Positions 60,514 to 64,000 of a stretch of DNA of 64,000 nucleotides are shown here, one piece after another. Numbering within the stretch: position 1 is the first letter of the stretch; each line of letters begins with the position of its first letter. The notes under the pieces are model-generated. The model made no database searches and was not told the origin of the DNA. It saw only the letters and a list, made by a program, of their open reading frames with translations. Made by a program: the position numbers and the translations under genes. Source of the DNA: Bacillus sp. OV166 (GTDB lineage: Bacteria > Bacillota > Bacilli > Bacillales > Cytobacillaceae); contig NZ_FXWM01000001.1 in the NCBI RefSeq assembly GCF_900177675.1, forward strand, positions 3,667,001 to 3,731,000, in the 5' to 3' direction.

Positions 60514-62058
60514 ATGCTATGGAAATGGAAACAAAATCAGCAAATAATGAATTATAACGCTGAAGGATATTATATCGTTGATCAAAAATTAAACACCCAG
60601 CGGAATCCCACATTAGTTTCTGTCATTACCCCCGTTTATAATGCTGAAAAATATCTGAGAAAAACGATTAACTCTGTCCTAAATCAATCCCTTGGCATGG
60701 AAAATTTCGAATATATATTAATCGATGATGGTTCTACCGATTCCTCAAGAGATATTTTATTAGAATACTCTTCAAAATTTGATAACATCATTGTCGTTTT
60801 TCTTAAAAAAAATACTGGTACACCTGGTCGTCCGCGTAATATTGGTATTCAATTGGCTAGCTCCAAATATATGACTTTTTTGGATGCGGATGATTGGCTT
60901 GAACCCAATGGACTCGAAGTATTATCGACCATTTTAGAGGAAACAAGTGATGATTATGCAGTTGGGAAAACCATTCAGATTCAGGCAAAAGGTAAGACAA
61001 TTATTATCGGAGAGCATGAATCATGTAAAGAAAGAAGAAGTGAATCACCATTTACGATCCCACATATCTTTCATCATTTAGGACCCAGGGCACGAATGAT
61101 AAAAACGAGTGTAATTAAGGATAATCAGATTTTTTTTCCTGAAATGAAATTTGCTGAAGACAAACAATTTTTCATTGACGTTTTAACGCATTGTCATTCA
61201 ATTTCCACGACGCAACATCCAATTTATTATTTGAATCGAATCGATAATCAAAACACTCGTTTGTCAAATCAGACCAACATTATCCAAAAGACAAATTGTA
61301 ATCTTAAAGTGATTAACCATATTATCAACAAGAATTTAGAAATAGAAAAAAAGAAGATGGTTTTAAATCGATTATATGAATTTGATTCAATTACGAGATT
61401 TTTCACTACACCTCATTTTCAAAAAACAAGACTTAAGCGCGTCTATTACTATAAGTTTAATCAAGTGTTAAAAACAACGAAAAAGTTAAATTATGAGTTT
61501 TCAGGGGAATTCTTTCAACCAATGAACAAAGTCGTATATAACTTGTACACTGATCGAAAATATAAGCAACTTGAGAACCTTTTTGCGTGGGATAAGAATG
61601 AAAAAATAAAGGATGTTATCATTAAAGATAATCTTCCCTATGTTGTTGTCCCCTTTCTAGAAGACCCATTCAAATATATAAGAATTCCAATGCATTCGAC
61701 ATTTGAAGAAGAATATGTTGATAAGAATAAATATTATCTTAAATTTAAGGTATTTGGTGATCATCTGGATTCACTCACAGATGGACTGATTCGTGATACA
61801 AACAATGGCCTGCTTGAATCTTCCCTGCCTGTGAACGTTGATAAGAGTGGGAATGGGATATTAGAGTTGGATTTAGAGCTACTAAACCATTATCCGTCAT
61901 CAAATTATGCTATCTTTCTACGTTTCAATGATTATTTAAAAATTAATATCAGAAAACAGATCCAAAGTAAGAAACAATATCAATATAAGAATCGTGATTT
62001 TACTTTTTACAATACCACCTACTCGAACGTTGGCTTAAAAATATCTTCCATAAAATAA
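60514..62058 (+). CDS. Family 2 glycosyltransferase with C-terminal teichoic-acid-type extension
   Basis: A 514-residue protein. GT-A domain: LVSVITPVYNAEKYLRKTIN (about 35-54), LIDDGSTDSSRDILLEYSSK (about 71-90), NTGTPGRPRNIGIQLASSKY and the DXD motif FLDADDWLEPNG (about 131-142). The acid/base region is MKFAEDKQFFIDVL. The C-terminal about 200 residues resemble extra domains of wall teichoic acid glycosyltransferases (TarS/TagE-like). ATG at 60514 with GAGG 8 nt upstream. It probably modifies a surface polymer; the acceptor is inference. Confidence 0.85.
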   Translation: MLWKWKQNQQIMNYNAEGYYIVDQKLNTQRNPTLVSVITPVYNAEKYLRKTINSVLNQSLGMENFEYILIDDGSTDSSRDILLEYSSKFDNIIVVFLKKNTGTPGRPRNIGIQLASSKYMTFLDADDWLEPNGLEVLSTILEETSDDYAVGKTIQIQAKGKTIIIGEHESCKERRSESPFTIPHIFHHLGPRARMIKTSVIKDNQIFFPEMKFAEDKQFFIDVLTHCHSISTTQHPIYYLNRIDNQNTRLSNQTNIIQKTNCNLKVINHIINKNLEIEKKKMVLNRLYEFDSITRFFTTPHFQKTRLKRVYYYKFNQVLKTTKKLNYEFSGEFFQPMNKVVYNLYTDRKYKQLENLFAWDKNEKIKDVIIKDNLPYVVVPFLEDPFKYIRIPMHSTFEEEYVDKNKYYLKFKVFGDHLDSLTDGLIRDTNNGLLESSLPVNVDKSGNGILELDLELLNHYPSSNYAIFLRFNDYLKINIRKQIQSKKQYQYKNRDFTFYNTTYSNVGLKISSIK

Positions 62059-62092
62059 AGGGTCAGTGGTTACTGTCCCTTTAAACTTTATT
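62057..62092. terminator. Terminator between glycosyltransferase and CapA genes
   Basis: AAAGGGTCAGT and ACTGTCCCTTT form an 11-bp near-perfect stem around GGTT, between convergent genes. Confidence 0.8.
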
Positions 62093-62112
62093 ATTAAGCC
62101 ACTAGAAAAAGA

Positions 62113-63300
62113 CTAGTTCTCTTTTTTCACAACTTGATCATTATTTTCATATACCAGCCAATCTGATCCATTGATTTTGTTGGAACCATCAATGATTTTC
62201 TGCTTGACTCTTTTCCGTTCTGAGCCAGTTAATAACGTAGGTTGATAATCATTTCTCGAGGAAACCGAAGAAATCGAAAATGGAATCACATTAATTTCTT
62301 TGGCATCTGAAAGTACTCCATTTTTCAAATGAAAGGTTTGTTGAAAAACAAACGTATCCTTGTCACTTGGATTTCTATTCCCGCCAAACATAAAGTTGCC
62401 GAGACTATAGACAATAAATTTCCCTTTGTATTCTTCAATCCCTTGGACTACATGAGGATGATGTCCAAGTATAAGGTCTGCACCGCTATCGATGGTAAAC
62501 CGTGCTAATGACTTTTGAGAGCTGTCAGGGACATAATGCCGTTCACTGCCCCAATGATAATGAACGAGAACAATTTGGGCACCTTGTGCCCGTAAATCCT
62601 TAATATCCTGCTCCACCTGACTGCGTATTTCTGGTGTGTCCGCCCACCCCTCATAACCTAAAGCGCCAATTTTCGAATCTTTGACAGTCGTAATATATTT
62701 ATGATCATAACCAAAGTAACCAATTTTCTCATTTTGCAATGAAGTTATCGTATCCTGATAGCCTTTATCTAGGTAATCATGGATATGATTATTTGCTAGA
62801 TTTACCGCTTCAATTCCGCCCAATTCTAAAATTTTCGCATAGGATGGATCACCTTTAAAACGAAATGTCTTCACCGCTTTTTGGGTTGCATTTGTTAGTG
62901 TCGTTTCCAAATTGACCGTTGTGAAATCATCATTTAAAAAAATATTATCCAAGCCTTTGACAAAATACGCTAGTCCATTGTCAGAAGCTGCTTTGATGAA
63001 GGAAGAACTATAATTAAATGATTCATCCGACCCAAGTGTAAAATCACCAGCAGCACTTATTTTTATCGTTGTTTCTTTAACTGGTTCAGGTTTTACTTCC
63101 GGTTTAGTTCCTTGCTTTGGTTCCTCTTTTATCTTCTTAACAGGTTTTTCCTTAATCTTGGTTGTTTTTGAAACAGCATTCTTTTCCTTCATACTACTAT
63201 TTAAGTAAAAACCACCAGTAATAAGTAATATAACCGCAATGATAATGAACGGTACCAATGATTTCATTTTTCCTCGTTTTTTGTCTTTTCTACTCATCAT
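62113..63300 (-). CDS. CapA-family polyglutamate synthesis-like protein
   Basis: A 395-residue membrane-anchored protein. One N-terminal helix (about 14-33), a Lys/Glu/Pro linker, then the CapA metallophosphatase-like domain: GDFTLGSDE (about 86-94), FTTVNLETTLTN, NLANNHIHDYL (about 163-173) and LVHYHWGSERHYVP and LGHHPHVVQGIEEY motifs with the metal-site histidines. CapA proteins help make or attach capsule poly-gamma-glutamate, but related proteins (YwtB and others) have other jobs. ATG at 63300 about 11 nt from AAGGGGT. No cap synthetase genes are here, so capsule synthesis is not shown. Confidence 0.88.
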   Translation of the reverse strand: MMSRKDKKRGKMKSLVPFIIIAVILLITGGFYLNSSMKEKNAVSKTTKIKEKPVKKIKEEPKQGTKPEVKPEPVKETTIKISAAGDFTLGSDESFNYSSSFIKAASDNGLAYFVKGLDNIFLNDDFTTVNLETTLTNATQKAVKTFRFKGDPSYAKILELGGIEAVNLANNHIHDYLDKGYQDTITSLQNEKIGYFGYDHKYITTVKDSKIGALGYEGWADTPEIRSQVEQDIKDLRAQGAQIVLVHYHWGSERHYVPDSSQKSLARFTIDSGADLILGHHPHVVQGIEEYKGKFIVYSLGNFMFGGNRNPSDKDTFVFQQTFHLKNGVLSDAKEINVIPFSISSVSSRNDYQPTLLTGSERKRVKQKIIDGSNKINGSDWLVYENNDQVVKKEN

Positions 63301-63373
63301 AGTACCAATTACCCCTTTTATTTATTGAACTTTCCTAATTCTACAATAAGTTCAAAATTTCCTCTATAAAAAA

Positions 63374-63417
63374 ATAACCCACGTTAGTTTCCTTTAGGAA
63401 GACAACATGGGTTTTTT
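63374..63417 (-). terminator. Terminator after pepF
   Basis: AACCCACGTT and AACATGGGTT pair (one mismatch) around a long inner stem-loop, followed by T residues on the minus strand. Confidence 0.78.
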
Positions 63418-63431
63418 TGGAGTAGTTATTT

Positions 63432-64000
63432 TTACATTCGCGAGAATTCTTCTACTAATTCACCAAACCGTTTCATAGAATTTTCAATTGGATATGGAGT
63501 AGTTAGGTCGACGCCGGTCTTTTTTAACAGTTCAAGCGGAAAATCCGAACTACCGCTCTTTAAGAATTCCAAATAGGAAGTTAGCGTTTCTTGGTCGCCT
63601 TCAAGAATCTTAGTCGCCAAATGAATCGCAGATGCAAATCCTGTGGCATACTTGTAAACATAGAATGGGCGGTAGAAATGAGGGATTCTGGACCATCCAA
63701 ATTTTACTTCCTCATCAAAGACAACCTCATCCCCGTTGTATTCCCGGAATAGTGTCTCATAGGTTTGATTAAATACTTCCACATTTAAAGGCAGCCCCTT
63801 TTCAGCCATTTCATGTGTCTTCATCTCAAACTCGGCAAACATGACTTGTGTGAAAAATGTCCCCTTAAATTGATCGATAAAATGATTAACTAAATGTTTT
63901 CGAACATCAGGATCTTTCTCGTTGTTTAGTAAATAGTTAATTAACAGAACTTCATTGACGGTTGACGCCACTTCGGCCACAAAGATGCTGTAACGAGCCG
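63432..64000 (-). CDS. pepF: Oligoendopeptidase F, C-terminal part (cut by window end)
   Basis: The frame stays open through the window end (codons for ARYSIF continue past 63980), so the visible about 189 residues are only the C-terminal part. FVAEVASTVNEVLL, YNPFY-like HFYRPFYVYKYATGFASAI (about 133-151) and FPLELLKKTGVDLTTPYPIE match the C-terminal helical domain of M3B peptidases. The zinc HEXXH motif lies upstream of the window edge. Degrades oligopeptides in the cytosol. A strong terminator follows. Confidence 0.92.
   Translation of the reverse strand, partial: ARYSIFVAEVASTVNEVLLINYLLNNEKDPDVRKHLVNHFIDQFKGTFFTQVMFAEFEMKTHEMAEKGLPLNVEVFNQTYETLFREYNGDEVVFDEEVKFGWSRIPHFYRPFYVYKYATGFASAIHLATKILEGDQETLTSYLEFLKSGSSDFPLELLKKTGVDLTTPYPIENSMKRFGELVEEFSRM

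Overview
The window looks like chromosomal DNA of a spore-forming Bacillaceae species. It is AT-rich, uses strong AGGAGG-type ribosome sites with many TTG and GTG starts, and carries several sporulation-linked genes (a SpoVAF/GerA-family protein, a ComA/YitD-type phosphosulfolactate synthase, a YjcZ-type miniprotein, a SpoIIM-family protein). A class IV (PhaR/PhaC) polyhydroxyalkanoate synthase cluster is also typical of Bacillus and its relatives. No rRNA, tRNA or CRISPR array was seen.

Layout. 1-5.2 kb: an assimilatory sulfur/sulfonate block on the minus strand (phosphosulfolactate synthase, histidine phosphatase, CysH, Sat, the last cut by the window edge), with a divergent MFS transporter, a small unknown protein and a TauE/SafE-type permease. 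5.2-11.5 kb: SpoVAF-like protein, DUF3231 protein, Cys-rich pentapeptide-repeat protein, MFS transporter, TerC-family protein, GNAT. 11.6-13.1 kb: an IS200/IS605-type TnpB-only element with recognisable hairpin ends. 13.2-18.1 kb: GNAT, an unknown helical protein, a 52-bp tandem repeat array, then a BmpA-type lipoprotein with pseudouridine kinase and pseudouridine-5'-phosphate glycosidase. 18.1-21.3 kb: small stand-alone genes and a short MITE-like repeat. 21.4-26.6 kb: thiolase and a FabG-like reductase on the minus strand, opposite phaR-phaB-phaC on the plus strand.

27.1-36.2 kb: DUF429 protein with an AAA ATPase, GNAT, flavin amine oxidase, MFS transporter, a phzF gene broken by an in-frame stop, a divergent MocR-type regulator, a longer copy of the MITE-like repeat and a ParB-like small protein. 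36.5-41.9 kb: glycosyltransferase, YjcZ miniprotein, a second MocR regulator divergent from a LysE exporter, a zinc-free MDR oxidoreductase and a second 52-bp repeat array. 42-47 kb: DUF4317 protein, universal stress protein, and a DHA2 drug exporter with neighbouring TetR and MarR regulators and palindromic operators. 47-52.4 kb: LysM-amidase, a decayed histidine kinase, a double GNAT, a Gmad2-type lipoprotein, a broken lipoprotein, DinB, a membrane protein and an internally deleted IS3-family remnant. 52.4-60.3 kb: a MltG-like/membrane protein pair, then a conserved membrane cluster (RDD, SpoIIM, DUF58, MoxR, DUF4350, DUF4129, YciC-like). 60.5-64 kb: glycosyltransferase, CapA-family protein, and the C-terminal part of oligoendopeptidase F, cut by the window edge.

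Most interesting points: (i) a sulfolactate operon in which a histidine phosphatase occupies the place expected for the ComB phosphatase; (ii) a TnpB without the usual RuvC-II glutamate but with a candidate relocated glutamate, flanked by two hairpins of identical architecture; (iii) phaC apparently starting at an ATT codon; (iv) two separate intergenic arrays with the same 52-bp period and the same internal spacing; (v) a BmpA lipoprotein without permease genes in a pseudouridine catabolic operon; (vi) two size variants of one MITE-like family. All family assignments come from reading the translated sequences, not from database searches.
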